A stretch of 64,000 bases of DNA from DATMRF01 sp035566435 (GTDB lineage: Bacteria; Verrucomicrobiota; Verrucomicrobiia; Limisphaerales; UBA8199). The DNA lies in the NCBI GenBank assembly GCA_035566435.1, contig DATMRF010000008.1, forward strand, positions 1-64,000. Direction: 5' to 3'. This document shows positions 17,810 to 26,773 of the stretch, one piece after another. The position numbers were made by a program, and so were the translations under genes. Position 1 is the stretch's first letter, and each line of letters begins with the position of its first letter. The notes beneath the pieces are model-generated. The model ran no database searches, was not told the DNA's origin, and saw only the letters and a list, made by a program, of their open reading frames with translations.

Positions 17810-18223
17810 ATGGAAACGCTACTCGACCACGTCATCATAACCGTTAAAGATCTCGATCGAGCGATTGCCTTTTATGAGACGGCGCTCAAGCCGCTCGGCA
17901 TCGTGCATGCCCTCGATTACGACGGCAAGAATGGTCCCGAGGGGCATCCCGACCTCAAGGGCTTCGGACGGGACGGCCGCGTATTCTTCTGGCTCAGACA
18001 GGGCGACGGCGACGCCAGGGCTGCGCATATCGGCTTTGTCGCCAAGAGCAAGGCCAAGGTGAACGCGTTCTACGAGGCAGCAATGGCGGCGGGCGCGACC
18101 GACGACGGCAAGCCCGGCGCGCGCCTGTACTATGATCCCCGTTATTACGCTGCGAACGTTTTCGATCCCGACGGTTACAGTCTCGAGGCGGTCTATAAGA
18201 GCTGGCAACACCGCCAATTATAA
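17810..18223 (+). CDS. VOC-family (glyoxalase/dioxygenase fold) protein
   Basis: A 137-residue single VOC domain (LLDHVIITVKDLDRAIAFYE at the start; NVFDPDGYSLEAVYK at the end). The C-terminal Glu of DGYSLEAV is a typical metal ligand. The family covers glyoxalases, antibiotic-resistance proteins and extradiol dioxygenases. The ATG at 17810 is chosen; 17795 is an alternative. Last gene of the plus-strand series, convergent with an SDR gene. Confidence 0.87.
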   Translation: METLLDHVIITVKDLDRAIAFYETALKPLGIVHALDYDGKNGPEGHPDLKGFGRDGRVFFWLRQGDGDARAAHIGFVAKSKAKVNAFYEAAMAAGATDDGKPGARLYYDPRYYAANVFDPDGYSLEAVYKSWQHRQL

Positions 18224-18245
18224 AGCATAGGCGCTGCGGTCATCA

Positions 18246-19034
<789 letters not shown>

Positions 19035-19528
19035 AAAATATGGCGGCACTGTGGCGAACGACGCCTGGCAGGTCAATCACCTTAAGAAAAGGTCATATTT
19101 TCAGCAAGCCCGCCGACTATGCTTTTCGACTCTGATGTTCCTGATGTTTACGTTAGGTCGCTTTCGCTCGCCTGGCTGCGGCAATGAAGTCGTCGGTTGG
19201 TGCTGGCGGCCAAAGACAAGACGTCGCCGGATGAGGGGAGTGATTTCCTCTGGGCGGGCATGTTGGTTTTGTTCCGCCCTTACAGGGCGGGGGCAGAACT
19301 GTTTGGGCTCGTTTCCCGAGCCTTCGCTGCGCTCCGGCCCGGGCTATCACATTACGGGCCTTCGGCCCTGGTTGGCCTGCTCTGGCTTTATTAATACAAA
19401 CCCTCTTCCACTAAGAAGACCTCTCTCCGTCGCTACGCTAGAGTTTCCCCGTGATTGATTTTGGGCATCAATTGCCTGGCGCGGCGGGGCCCATTGAAAT
19501 TGCCGGACGCGCTCTCGGGTCTCGGGTT

Positions 19529-19627
19529 AAAGCGGCAGGGGACTGCCGCACTCCAAAATCCGTCGGGCGTACGGCGCGTCCACTGTGCACGCTTGCGTAT
19601 TGGAGCGCGGCCGTCCTGTGCCGCTTT
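19529..19627. repeat. Inverted-repeat element, 28-bp arms
   Basis: Left arm 19529-19556 begins AAAGCGGCAGGGGACTGCCG. Right arm 19600-19627 is its reverse complement with about five mismatches. The loop is 43 bp. Inside each arm is a smaller CGGCAG-type palindrome. No coding content. Looks like a dispersed non-autonomous palindromic repeat. Confidence 0.8.
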
Positions 19628-19710
19628 TTGGTCCGATTCGCAGGTCCGCAGGACGCCCGGTCCCGGGTTCCGAGGCTCCGTCCAGTAGCCCTTTGGTCCC
19701 TTGGTCCGTC

Positions 19711-19750
19711 CTTTGCACCGGTTTGCACTACTTTGCACCACTTTGCACTG
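19711..19750. repeat. Four 10-bp tandem units
   Basis: Units ctttgcaccg, gtttgcacta, ctttgcacca, ctttgcactg: the core TTTGCAC repeats exactly every 10 bp. Noncoding. Confidence 0.9.
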
Positions 19751-19793
19751 GTTTTTGAAAGGTCACCAGCCCGGATATCTCACATCGTTGCCG

Positions 19794-19889
19794 GTAGCGC
19801 AGGTTTCCGAACCTGCGGGTACCAATGCAATCACGACACTCTGCCGACTTGGAAGTCGGCGATACGGCAGGTTTGGAAACCTGCGCTAC
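19794..19889. repeat. Inverted-repeat element with perfect 15-bp ends
   Basis: GTAGCGCAGGTTTCC at 19794-19808 is exactly reversed at 19875-19889. Internal palindromes (around GACTTGGAAGTC, and GCAGGTTTGGAAACCTGC at the right end) would make a cruciform or folded RNA. No coding content. Confidence 0.9.
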
Positions 19890-20142
19890 TACCGCTGCCG
19901 CGGCGGCACAGTCGTGGGTGTGAAATTTGCGGGCTAGCCCCCGGCGGTTCACTCCGGCGGCCACCTTGATGAAGCGGGGTGTTAATGAGAAAATGGGAAA
20001 GGTAAGACCGTAGATGAGGTTGCGCGCGGGGTCAGGGGGAACGGAACGAATAGGAGGGGTGGGCAAACAAGGGATTGGTCGAGCAAGTCGTCGCTTTTTT
20101 CCAGCGATTGCACGTCTCGCGGCTTCTGCTAGCCTCGCGGCC

Positions 20143-21666
20143 ATGGCTTTTGATTCCTTCCGCGAATTTCTGAATCGGCTTGAAGCGGCGGGCGAACTGA
20201 AACGGATTTCGTCGCCGGTGGCCACCGAGCTGGAGATCACGGAACTGGCGGACCGCGAGATGAAGCAGTCGGGCGGCGGCCAGGCGTTGTTGTTCGAAAA
20301 GCCAACGGTCAACGGGCAGGTCTCGCCGTTTCCGCTGGCGATCAACACGATGGGCTCCTGGAAGCGGATGGCCTTGAGCCTTAATGCCGGGACGGTGGAT
20401 GAGGTTGCCGCGGAGCTAGGGTCGCTGATGAAGGCACGTCCGCCCACCGGTTTTCGCGAGGCGCTGAAACTGCTGAGCACGGCCCTGGACCTGCGCCACG
20501 CGAAACCCAAGCTCGTCAGCACGGGGCCCTGCAAAGAAGTCGTGCATCGGTTTGACGAGAATCCGGGGTCGAGGGTCGAGAGCTGGCCGAAAGCTCCTGA
20601 TTGGCGCCAGCCTTCGACCTTCGACCCTCGACCCCCGACCCTCTTAGACCTGCCCGTGCAGAAATGCTGGCCGCTGGACGGCGGGCGCTTCATCACCCTG
20701 CCGGGCGTGGTCACGAAAGACCCGGACACCGGCGAACGGAACGTCGGCATGTACCGCATGCAGATTTACGACGAGCGGACGGCGGGCATGCACTGGCAAC
20801 TGCAGAAGGTCGGGGCGCGCCACGGGCGGCGGTATTACGAAACCGGCACGCGGATGCCGGTGGCGGTGTATCTGGGCGGCGACCCGGTGTACACGTTCTG
20901 CGCGACGGCGCCGCTGCCGGACGGGTTGGATGAGTTTTTGCTGGCCGGCTATCTCCGGAAGAAATCGATCGAACTCGTCAAGTGCGAGACGAACGAGCTG
21001 GAAGTGCCGGCAAACGCGGATTTCATCCTCGAAGGCTACGTGGACCCGAAAGAGCCATTGCGGGAAGAAGGCCCGTTCGGAGACCACACCGGCTACTATA
21101 CTCTACCAGAGCCCTATCCCGTGTTTCACCTGACGGCGATCACGCATCGGAAGGACGCGGTCTATCCCGCGACGATTGTGGGCCGGCCGCCGATGGAAGA
21201 TTTCTACCTCGGGAGCGCGTCGGTGAAGCTGTTCCTGCCGGTGTTCAAAATGAACTTTCCGGAGCTGGTGGACATGGCGCTACCGGCGGAGGGTGTGTTC
21301 CACAACCTCGTGTTTGTGAGCATGAAGAAGAGTTACCCGATGCAGGCCTACAAGCTCATGCACGGGCTTTGGGGCATGGGCCAGATGATGTTCACCAAGT
21401 ACATCGTGGTGGTGGACGAGGACGTGGATGTGCACAACACCAGCGAGGTGCTGTTCCGGCTCTGCGCCAATACCGATCCGCAGCGGGATTCCATTTTCAC
21501 GAAAGGCCCCGCCGATGTGCTGGACCACGCGACCAGCGAAATCGCCATGGGCACGAAGCTGGGGATCGACGCGACGCACAAACTCCCTGGCGAGGGCTAC
21601 AAGCGTCCGTGGCCGCCGTTGATCAAGATGGACCCGGCGGTGAAACAAAGGCTGGGACAGCGGTAA
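20143..21666 (+). CDS. ubiD: UbiD-family decarboxylase with an internal insert
   Basis: A prenyl-FMN dependent decarboxylase of 507 residues, related to 4-hydroxy-3-polyprenylbenzoate or menaquinone-pathway decarboxylases. Start at 20143 (MAFDSFREFL). Conserved parts: ERNVGMYRMQ (about 198-207, cofactor binding) and EEGPFGDHTGYY (308-319) with the catalytic acid region. Between CKEVV (130-134) and LPVQKCWP (170-177), where relatives have a short GDEVDL-type link of about ten residues, there are some 35 residues encoded by a palindromic 7-bp-period repeat. No prenyltransferase UbiX is nearby. Confidence 0.92.
   Translation: MAFDSFREFLNRLEAAGELKRISSPVATELEITELADREMKQSGGGQALLFEKPTVNGQVSPFPLAINTMGSWKRMALSLNAGTVDEVAAELGSLMKARPPTGFREALKLLSTALDLRHAKPKLVSTGPCKEVVHRFDENPGSRVESWPKAPDWRQPSTFDPRPPTLLDLPVQKCWPLDGGRFITLPGVVTKDPDTGERNVGMYRMQIYDERTAGMHWQLQKVGARHGRRYYETGTRMPVAVYLGGDPVYTFCATAPLPDGLDEFLLAGYLRKKSIELVKCETNELEVPANADFILEGYVDPKEPLREEGPFGDHTGYYTLPEPYPVFHLTAITHRKDAVYPATIVGRPPMEDFYLGSASVKLFLPVFKMNFPELVDMALPAEGVFHNLVFVSMKKSYPMQAYKLMHGLWGMGQMMFTKYIVVVDEDVDVHNTSEVLFRLCANTDPQRDSIFTKGPADVLDHATSEIAMGTKLGIDATHKLPGEGYKRPWPPLIKMDPAVKQRLGQR
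20567..20636. repeat. Palindromic 7-bp-period repeat inside ubiD
   Basis: Left arm GGTCGAGGGTCGAG and right arm built of units cttcgac, cttcgac, cctcgac, ccccgac. The arms are reverse complements over about 17 bp with a loop near 35 bp. It keeps the ubiD frame open. Confidence 0.88.
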
Positions 21667-21983
21667 GGGCGAGGGGCGGGGAGGTCAACGCAAGGGCGCG
21701 AAGAAGCAAAGGCGCAACCAAATCCACCGCACGGATAAACCGCAGAGACGCGATGACCGCAGAGAAACCAAAGACTTACGGTTCGAAAAATCCTGCTCAA
21801 ATTGCTTGATCTTCCGAGACAGCACTGCGAAGAGACAAAGGCGCAAAGATGGGCTCCCGATTGGGAGAGCCTTTCGGCAAGAACTGCGACGGCCTCGCGG
21901 TCCCGCAGGGGCCGAAGGAAGCGCGCTACCAACTCGCGACCGACAAGGGCCCTCGCGTGATGATGCTCGTAAAACAGGCAAAG

Positions 21984-22577
21984 ATGGCCCCTGAAACACA
22001 TCTGTTAGCGAGTTGGGTCATCGCAGCCCTGGCAACGGATAACCCGCGCGACTGCCGGCTCGTGACGCTGGCGGGCATTCTGCCGGACGCAGACGGTCTC
22101 GGGCTCCTGGTCGATGCCGCAACTGGCGCCTGGGGCCATCACGCCACCCACTATTACGTCCAGTATCACCACTACCTGCTGCACGGCGCGTTCGGTGGCG
22201 CCGTCATTGCCGCACTGGTCACCTGCTTCGCCCGGCGGCGCTGGCGGGTCGCGCTGCTCGCCCTGGTTGTCTTTCATTTGCATATCCTCTGCGACCTGGC
22301 CGGATCCCGCGGGCCGTCACCCGAGGATTTGTGGCCGATTTTTTACTTTGGCCCGTTCACCAAAGACCCGATGTGGATTTGGAAGGGTCAGTGGCGGCTG
22401 GACGCGTGGCCGAATCGGTTTCTCTCCGCGGCGCTGTTTATCTGGGCGCTGTTCCTGGCGGTGCCCCGCGGCTACTCCTTTGTGGGCGTATTCAATCGAC
22501 GGGTGGACGAGATATTCGTGGGCGTGTTGCGCAAATGGCACGCGGCCTGGAAACGACGGCTCGGGCGAGACGGATAG
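21984..22577 (+). CDS. YdjM-like membrane-bound metal-dependent hydrolase
   Basis: About 197 residues with several membrane helices. His/Asp-rich motifs near the N-terminus (ETHLLASW, ILPDADGLG, HHATHYY, HHYLLHG) match the YdjM/DUF457 group of inner-membrane proteins predicted to be metal-dependent hydrolases. ATG 21984 (MAPETHLL) is chosen since the open frame before it, from 21849, has no family-like sequence. The activity is unproven for the family. Confidence 0.78.
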   Translation: MAPETHLLASWVIAALATDNPRDCRLVTLAGILPDADGLGLLVDAATGAWGHHATHYYVQYHHYLLHGAFGGAVIAALVTCFARRRWRVALLALVVFHLHILCDLAGSRGPSPEDLWPIFYFGPFTKDPMWIWKGQWRLDAWPNRFLSAALFIWALFLAVPRGYSFVGVFNRRVDEIFVGVLRKWHAAWKRRLGRDG

Positions 22578-22597
22578 GACGCGCATCGGGCCCTGAA

Positions 22598-22674
22598 GCG
22601 GGGCGGGGATGGCCACGTCCCTGCCGAGAACCTGTTGACGAGAAGTTCCGGGGACGTGGCCGTCCCCTCCCCGG
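22598..22674. repeat. GC-rich palindrome, GGACGTGGCC family, copy 1
   Basis: Left arm GGGGATGGCCACGTCCC and right arm GGGGACGTGGCCGTCCCC, loop about 28 bp. The same kind of palindrome occurs at 33756-33831. It could act as a bidirectional transcription stop but has no T tract. Confidence 0.8.
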
Positions 22675-22726
22675 TTCAGGGAAAGAGGAATTTTGGGAGC
22701 GACGGCTCAGAAATTCAGATGCACTC

Positions 22727-22863
22727 TTAGAGCCTCTTTTGAAAATGTAGGAGACGACGTGAGGAGTCTCAAATCCGATGTAAAATCTACGATCTGATAG
22801 GAGATCAGAGACTCCTCACGTCGTCTCCTACAGAAAACGGGGATTTCCAAATACGCTCTTAGC
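22727..22863. mobile_element. MITE-like palindromic element, copy 1
   Basis: A perfect 24-bp inverted repeat (22747-22770 and 22808-22831, beginning GTAGGAGACGACGTGAGGAG) is set inside weaker terminal inverted repeats (CTCTTAGAGCCTCTTTTGAA at the left; reverse complement of TTTCCAAATACGCTCTTAG at the right). About 137 bp, no coding capacity. A related copy lies at 28011-28140. Confidence 0.82.
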
Positions 22864-22934
22864 CCGCCGAAACTCGAAATAGTGCTTGGAAGGGTGCAGC
22901 GCCCCATTAAACTTTCCACCATACCAAGCATGCC

Positions 22935-23819
22935 ATGAAGAAATCCGAACTTGCCCACCGGTATCGCATCGACGCCGGGAAAAAATTCCGCCTAGCGGAT
23001 TTCGACCCCGCCGACACCTGGAAGCTCGAGTCAAAGGAGCATGCGCAGCAATGGCTCGAGGAAGGCGTCGCGCGGCTGAGTGAATTGCAGGATTTGCTCT
23101 ATGCCCAGAACCAGTGGTCGGTGCTGTTGATTTTCCAAGCCATGGATGCCGCCGGGAAGGATGGCACGATTAAGCACGTGATGTCCGGGGTGAACCCCCA
23201 GGGTTGCCAGGTGTTCTCGTTCAAAGTCCCTTCGGACGAGGACCTCAATCACGATTTCCTGTGGCGCACCACCAAGTGCCTGCCGGAACGAGGCCGCATC
23301 GGCATCTTCAACCGGTCCTACTATGAGGAGGTGCTGGTGGTGCGGGTGCATCCCGAATGGCTGCGGCGCCAGAAACTCCCGCCGGCGCTAGTGACCAAAA
23401 ATATCTGGGAAGAGCGTTTCGCGAGCATTAATTGCCTGGAACGGCACCTCGCGCGGAATGGCGTGGTCATCCTCAAGTTCTTTCTGCACGTGTCAAAAGA
23501 GGAACAGCGGAACCGGTTCCTAAGCCGGCTCCAGGACCCGTCCAAACATTGGAAATTTTCCGCGGCCGATATGCGCGAACGCCAGCGGTGGGGCGATTAC
23601 CAACGCGCGTACGAGGACGTGATCCGCCACACGGCCAGCGCCCACGCGCCGTGGCACATCGTGCCCGCCGACCATAAGTGGTTCACGCGCCTGGTGGTCG
23701 CCGAAGCGATTGTGGAGGCCCTGAAGTCATTGAAGCTTTCGTACCCGAAACTCGATAAGGCGAAGCAGAAGGAACTGAAGGATATTCGCCGTGAGTTGCT
23801 GGCGAAGAAGGGGAGGTAG
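22935..23819 (+). CDS. ppk2: Polyphosphate kinase 2 family protein
   Basis: A PPK2 enzyme of 294 residues that moves phosphate between polyphosphate and nucleotides. Walker A-like AMDAAGKDGTIKH (69-81), then IFNRSYYEEVLVVRVHP (124-140), the Walker B and lid region. Size and single domain fit class I or III PPK2; the favoured direction (NDP or AMP phosphorylation) cannot be told. Its ATG at 22935 is the family start. Stands alone between repeat-rich spacers. Confidence 0.94.
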   Translation: MKKSELAHRYRIDAGKKFRLADFDPADTWKLESKEHAQQWLEEGVARLSELQDLLYAQNQWSVLLIFQAMDAAGKDGTIKHVMSGVNPQGCQVFSFKVPSDEDLNHDFLWRTTKCLPERGRIGIFNRSYYEEVLVVRVHPEWLRRQKLPPALVTKNIWEERFASINCLERHLARNGVVILKFFLHVSKEEQRNRFLSRLQDPSKHWKFSAADMRERQRWGDYQRAYEDVIRHTASAHAPWHIVPADHKWFTRLVVAEAIVEALKSLKLSYPKLDKAKQKELKDIRRELLAKKGR

Positions 23820-23870
23820 GGTGTGATGTGCACAAGCCAGCGGAGCCGGAACCAAACTGCTTGTGGAATC

Positions 23871-23905
23871 AGTTGCAAGTTGAAGGTTGAAAGTTGCAAG
23901 TTGCG
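23871..23905. repeat. 7-bp-period array, 5 units
   Basis: Units agttgca, agttgaa, ggttgaa, agttgca, agttgcg. It lies just downstream of ppk2 in a gene-free stretch (23820-24142) that otherwise holds the ilvC-tail duplication. Confidence 0.9.
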
Positions 23906-24007
23906 AAACCGCAAAAATCTGAGCAGAAGGACGGCATTTCTGGATGTTGTCATTCAACGCGCTGCACGCAACGCAGTTCAACGACGGTCTGGTTGTAGAT
24001 CCAGGCC

Positions 24008-24141
24008 GCTGGTTGAGGACAACCAGCCCTACCTGCCAGTTCTGGCCGCGGCCGCCGACGCCCTTGGTCCCTTTGAAGCGATGAGCCGGGCCGATGCGTT
24101 CGAATCGATGGGCGGCCGGTTGAGGACAACCGGCCCTACCG
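24008..24141. repeat. GTTGAGGACAAC palindromes with duplicated ilvC tail
   Basis: Two palindromes (24008-24033 and 24115-24141, core GGTTGAGGACAACC with flanking GGCC/CAGC and CCCTACC). Between and beside them, about 50 bp of the ilvC 3' end (24147-24195) reappears at 24037-24090, offset 110 bp. The whole reads as one tandem duplication of palindrome plus gene end. Confidence 0.88.
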
Positions 24142-24142
24142 G

Positions 24143-25243
24143 TTAGTTCTGGCCGCGGCCGCCGACGCCCTTGGTGCCTTTGGCGATGAGCCGGGCGGAT
24201 TCTTTGGGACGCAGCGCGCGCACGGCTTTGCCGGCCTGCCACATTTCGGAATTGCCGATGGCGTTGAGCTCTTTGGTCAATTGGACCTGGTAATTGGGCT
24301 TGCCGCAGGCGGAGAGCACGCGGGCGCATTCCTTGCCGGTCTTGACGCGCCGGTAAAGTTTTCTGAACACCGGCAGCACCGCTTTCTTGAAGCGCGGCTT
24401 CCAATCGAGCGCGCCGCGCTGGGCCGTCGCCGAACAGTTCGCATACATCCAGTCCATGCCGTTTTCGTCCACGAGGCGAATGAGGCTTTGAGTGAGTTCC
24501 TCGACGGTTTCGTTGAAAGCTTCGCTCGGGGAATGACCGTGGGAGCGGAGCACATCGTATTGCGCTTCCATGATGCCGGCCAGCGCGCCCATGAGCACGC
24601 CGCGCTCGCCCGTGAGGTCGCTGAAGACTTCGTGCTGGAACGTGGTCGGGAAGAGATAGCCGGAGCCGATGCCGATGCCGACGGCCAGGCAGCGTTCCTC
24701 GGCGTGGCCGGTCGCGTCCTGCCCGATCGCAAAGCTCGAATTGATCCCGGCGCCGGTCAGGAAATTGCGCCGGACCGAGGTGCCCGAGCCTTTGGGCGCC
24801 ACCATGATCACGTCTACATCCCTGGGAGCGATGACCCCGGTTTGTTTCTTGTAGGCGATGGAAAAGCCATGCGAGAAATAGAGCGCGGCGCCGGGCTTGA
24901 GATTCTTTTTGACAAGCGGCCAGATGGCGCGTTGAGCGGCATCCGACACCAGCATCTGGATAATCGTGCCACGCCGCACGGCTTCATCGATCTCGAACAG
25001 GGTCTTGCCCGGCACCCAGCCGTCTTTAATCGCCCGGTCCCAGTCGCGTTTGAAGGCGCTGGCCTGGCCGATGATGACCTTGAAGCCGTTGTCGCGCAGG
25101 TTCAACGATTGGGCCGGCCCCTGGACGCCGTAGCCGATGACGGCGATCACTTCTTTTTTCAACACCTGGCGGGCTCGAGCCATCGGGAATTCCTTCCGCG
25201 TGATGACTTTTTCCTTAGTCCCGCCAAAATTAATAATTGCCAT
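24143..25243 (-). CDS. ilvC: Ketol-acid reductoisomerase
   Basis: Second common step of valine, leucine and isoleucine synthesis: NADPH-dependent isomerisation and reduction of acetolactate. 366 residues. Rossmann motif GYGVQGPAQSLNLRDNG (38-54) and the Mg/substrate residues in the C-terminal knotted domain (EVFSDLTGERGVLMGAL; E-rich LVDENG helix). The last residues GTKGVGGRGQN form a short Gly-rich tail whose DNA is duplicated just downstream. It follows ilvN by 32 bp. No ilvB gene is in the window. Confidence 0.95.
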   Translation of the reverse strand: MAIINFGGTKEKVITRKEFPMARARQVLKKEVIAVIGYGVQGPAQSLNLRDNGFKVIIGQASAFKRDWDRAIKDGWVPGKTLFEIDEAVRRGTIIQMLVSDAAQRAIWPLVKKNLKPGAALYFSHGFSIAYKKQTGVIAPRDVDVIMVAPKGSGTSVRRNFLTGAGINSSFAIGQDATGHAEERCLAVGIGIGSGYLFPTTFQHEVFSDLTGERGVLMGALAGIMEAQYDVLRSHGHSPSEAFNETVEELTQSLIRLVDENGMDWMYANCSATAQRGALDWKPRFKKAVLPVFRKLYRRVKTGKECARVLSACGKPNYQVQLTKELNAIGNSEMWQAGKAVRALRPKESARLIAKGTKGVGGRGQN

Positions 25244-25275
25244 AATTTTTTCTTTGTTTGAACTTGTTGTTTATC

Positions 25276-25755
25276 CTACTTGTCCTTCCGTGGCAGCGCG
25301 ACTTTGCCGGTACGGGTCAAGTCGAGCACGCCGAAGCTCTTCATCAAATCGAGGAACTTCCCCACCTTGCTCTCGTTGCCGGTGACTTCGATCGTCAGGC
25401 TCTTAGGCTGGACATCCACGATCTTGGACCGGAAAATGTCCGTGATCTGCATCACTTCGGCGCGGGTTTTGGAATCGACGGCGACTTTCACCAGCACCAG
25501 CTCGCGATCGACGTATTCGCCATCGCGAAAGTCGATCACCTTCATCACCTCGACCAATTTGTTGAGCTGCTTGACGATCTGCTCCAGGGTGGCGTCGTCC
25601 CCGCGCGTGATAATAGTCATCCGCGAGGCGGTCGGGTCCTGCGTCGGCGCGACATTGAGCGTGTCGATGTTATAACCGCGGCCGCTGAACAGCCCGGCGA
25701 TACGCGTCAACACGCCGAATTTGTTTTCCACTAACACTGAGATGGTGTGTCGCAT
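25276..25755 (-). CDS. ilvN: Acetolactate synthase small (regulatory) subunit
   Basis: About 159 residues. N-terminal ACT domain (RHTISVLVENKFGVLTRIAGLFSGRGYN) which binds the feedback inhibitor valine, then the C-terminal ALS domain. Start at 25755 is where the family begins; an upstream ATG at 25791 gives an unlikely leader. It should pair with a catalytic IlvB subunit encoded elsewhere. Upstream on the same strand lies an unrelated metallo-beta-lactamase gene, so ilvB is not in the usual place. Confidence 0.95.
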   Translation of the reverse strand: MRHTISVLVENKFGVLTRIAGLFSGRGYNIDTLNVAPTQDPTASRMTIITRGDDATLEQIVKQLNKLVEVMKVIDFRDGEYVDRELVLVKVAVDSKTRAEVMQITDIFRSKIVDVQPKSLTIEVTGNESKVGKFLDLMKSFGVLDLTRTGKVALPRKDK

Positions 25756-25827
25756 AAAATCCCGCGTCGAACGGGACGCGAAAGCTAACAACCGAGGTGG
25801 GACGGGTCAACAGGGTTTTTGGATTAC

Positions 25828-26649
25828 TCAGAAGAAGGGGTTATGGGCTTTCTCCTCCGCGACAGTCGTCAGCGGCCCATGACCGGGACAAATCAGCGTC
25901 TCGGGCGGCAGGGAAAAGATTTGCTCGCGGACTTTTTGGCGGGCGAGGTCCCAGGACTGATTGCCGCGGCCGATGGAGCCGGCGAACACAGCGTCGCCCA
26001 CGAGCGCAACGTGCGAGGCGTCCTCCGGCCAGGTGCCGACGATATAAGTCGTCCCATCTTCCGCGTGACCCGGCGTATCGCGGTGGGTGATGCGGAGGCT
26101 GCCCAGGTGGATGAAATCATTGGGACGATTCCGCTGGTCCACCGGCGCGTTCTTGGCGCTGAAGTGGAGACGGGCTTTTGGAAACTGCTCGCGTACCGCT
26201 GCGAGGGCGGCCACATGGTCTTCATGGCCATGCGTGATGAAGATATGGCGAAGCTGGAGCTGGTTGTCCGTGACCAAACTGAGGATCGGCTCCACCTCCC
26301 AGCCGGTGTCGAACAAGGCGGCCTCGCGGGAGCCTTCGTCCCAGGCCAGGTAGCAATTGACCGCCATGCCCCCGGCGGCCGTGGTGAGGCAGCGCAGCTC
26401 GCGCCAGAGGCTCAAATCTTTTTCGGAGGGCAACCAGCCGTTGGCGACCGCTTCCAGCTTGGTGCCATTCAATCCCAACACTGCGCCCAAGGCCGCGAAA
26501 TCCGGCCGCCTGACAATTTGGCCGGAGGCTTCCAACTCTCCCAACTCCGCTTCGGTCAGGCCCGCCGCTTTCGCCGCGTCGGCGACGGAGACCTTTGACA
26601 TCCCGCGCGCTTTGCGAATGATGTCACCGATGTGATCTTCCAGGCTCAT
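25828..26649 (-). CDS. HTH plus metallo-beta-lactamase fold protein
   Basis: A 273-residue fusion. The first 70 residues resemble an XRE-type helix-turn-helix (HIGDIIRKARGMSKVSVADAAKAAGL). Residues about 90-273 are a metallo-beta-lactamase fold of the glyoxalase II group with the metal motif THGHEDH and later DTPGHAED, GDAVFAG and PGHGPLT. It may hydrolyse a thioester or persulfide-type substrate. A DNA-binding domain fused to this fold is uncommon; the HTH could instead be a protein-binding module. ATG 26649 chosen on homology grounds. Confidence 0.85.
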   Translation of the reverse strand: MSLEDHIGDIIRKARGMSKVSVADAAKAAGLTEAELGELEASGQIVRRPDFAALGAVLGLNGTKLEAVANGWLPSEKDLSLWRELRCLTTAAGGMAVNCYLAWDEGSREAALFDTGWEVEPILSLVTDNQLQLRHIFITHGHEDHVAALAAVREQFPKARLHFSAKNAPVDQRNRPNDFIHLGSLRITHRDTPGHAEDGTTYIVGTWPEDASHVALVGDAVFAGSIGRGNQSWDLARQKVREQIFSLPPETLICPGHGPLTTVAEEKAHNPFF

Positions 26650-26713
26650 GGGCCAGACTGTACCACTCGGGCGCGAACTTACAAGACGCTGTCCTTCGCG
26701 CGGTTTGGTTGCG

Positions 26714-26739
26714 GCGCGTTGGGGACAACGCGCCCTACC
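26714..26739. repeat. GTTGGGGACAAC palindrome
   Basis: GCGCGTTGGGGACAACGCGC followed by CCTACC. Same family as 24008-24141, 28757-28782 and 28841-28865. Confidence 0.88.
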
Positions 26740-26773
26740 TATGCGAGGTGTCGCCGCTGCGGTGCTCGCTTGA

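Larger units (their letters stand above)
19035..20142. other. 1.1-kb intergenic stretch filled with repeats
   Basis: No convincing gene. Frames here are translations of repeats and lack any domain. It holds an inverted-repeat element (19529-19627), four exact-length 10-bp tandem units (19711-19750) and a second inverted-repeat element (19794-19889). A GC-rich hairpin-like stretch (CCGCCCTTACAGGGCGG, near 19278) is also present. It separates the stress region from the metabolic region. Confidence 0.8.

Noticed and set aside
19451..19969. 172-codon frame in the 19-20 kb spacer
   Set aside because: It reads straight through inverted repeats and 10-bp repeats; no domain.
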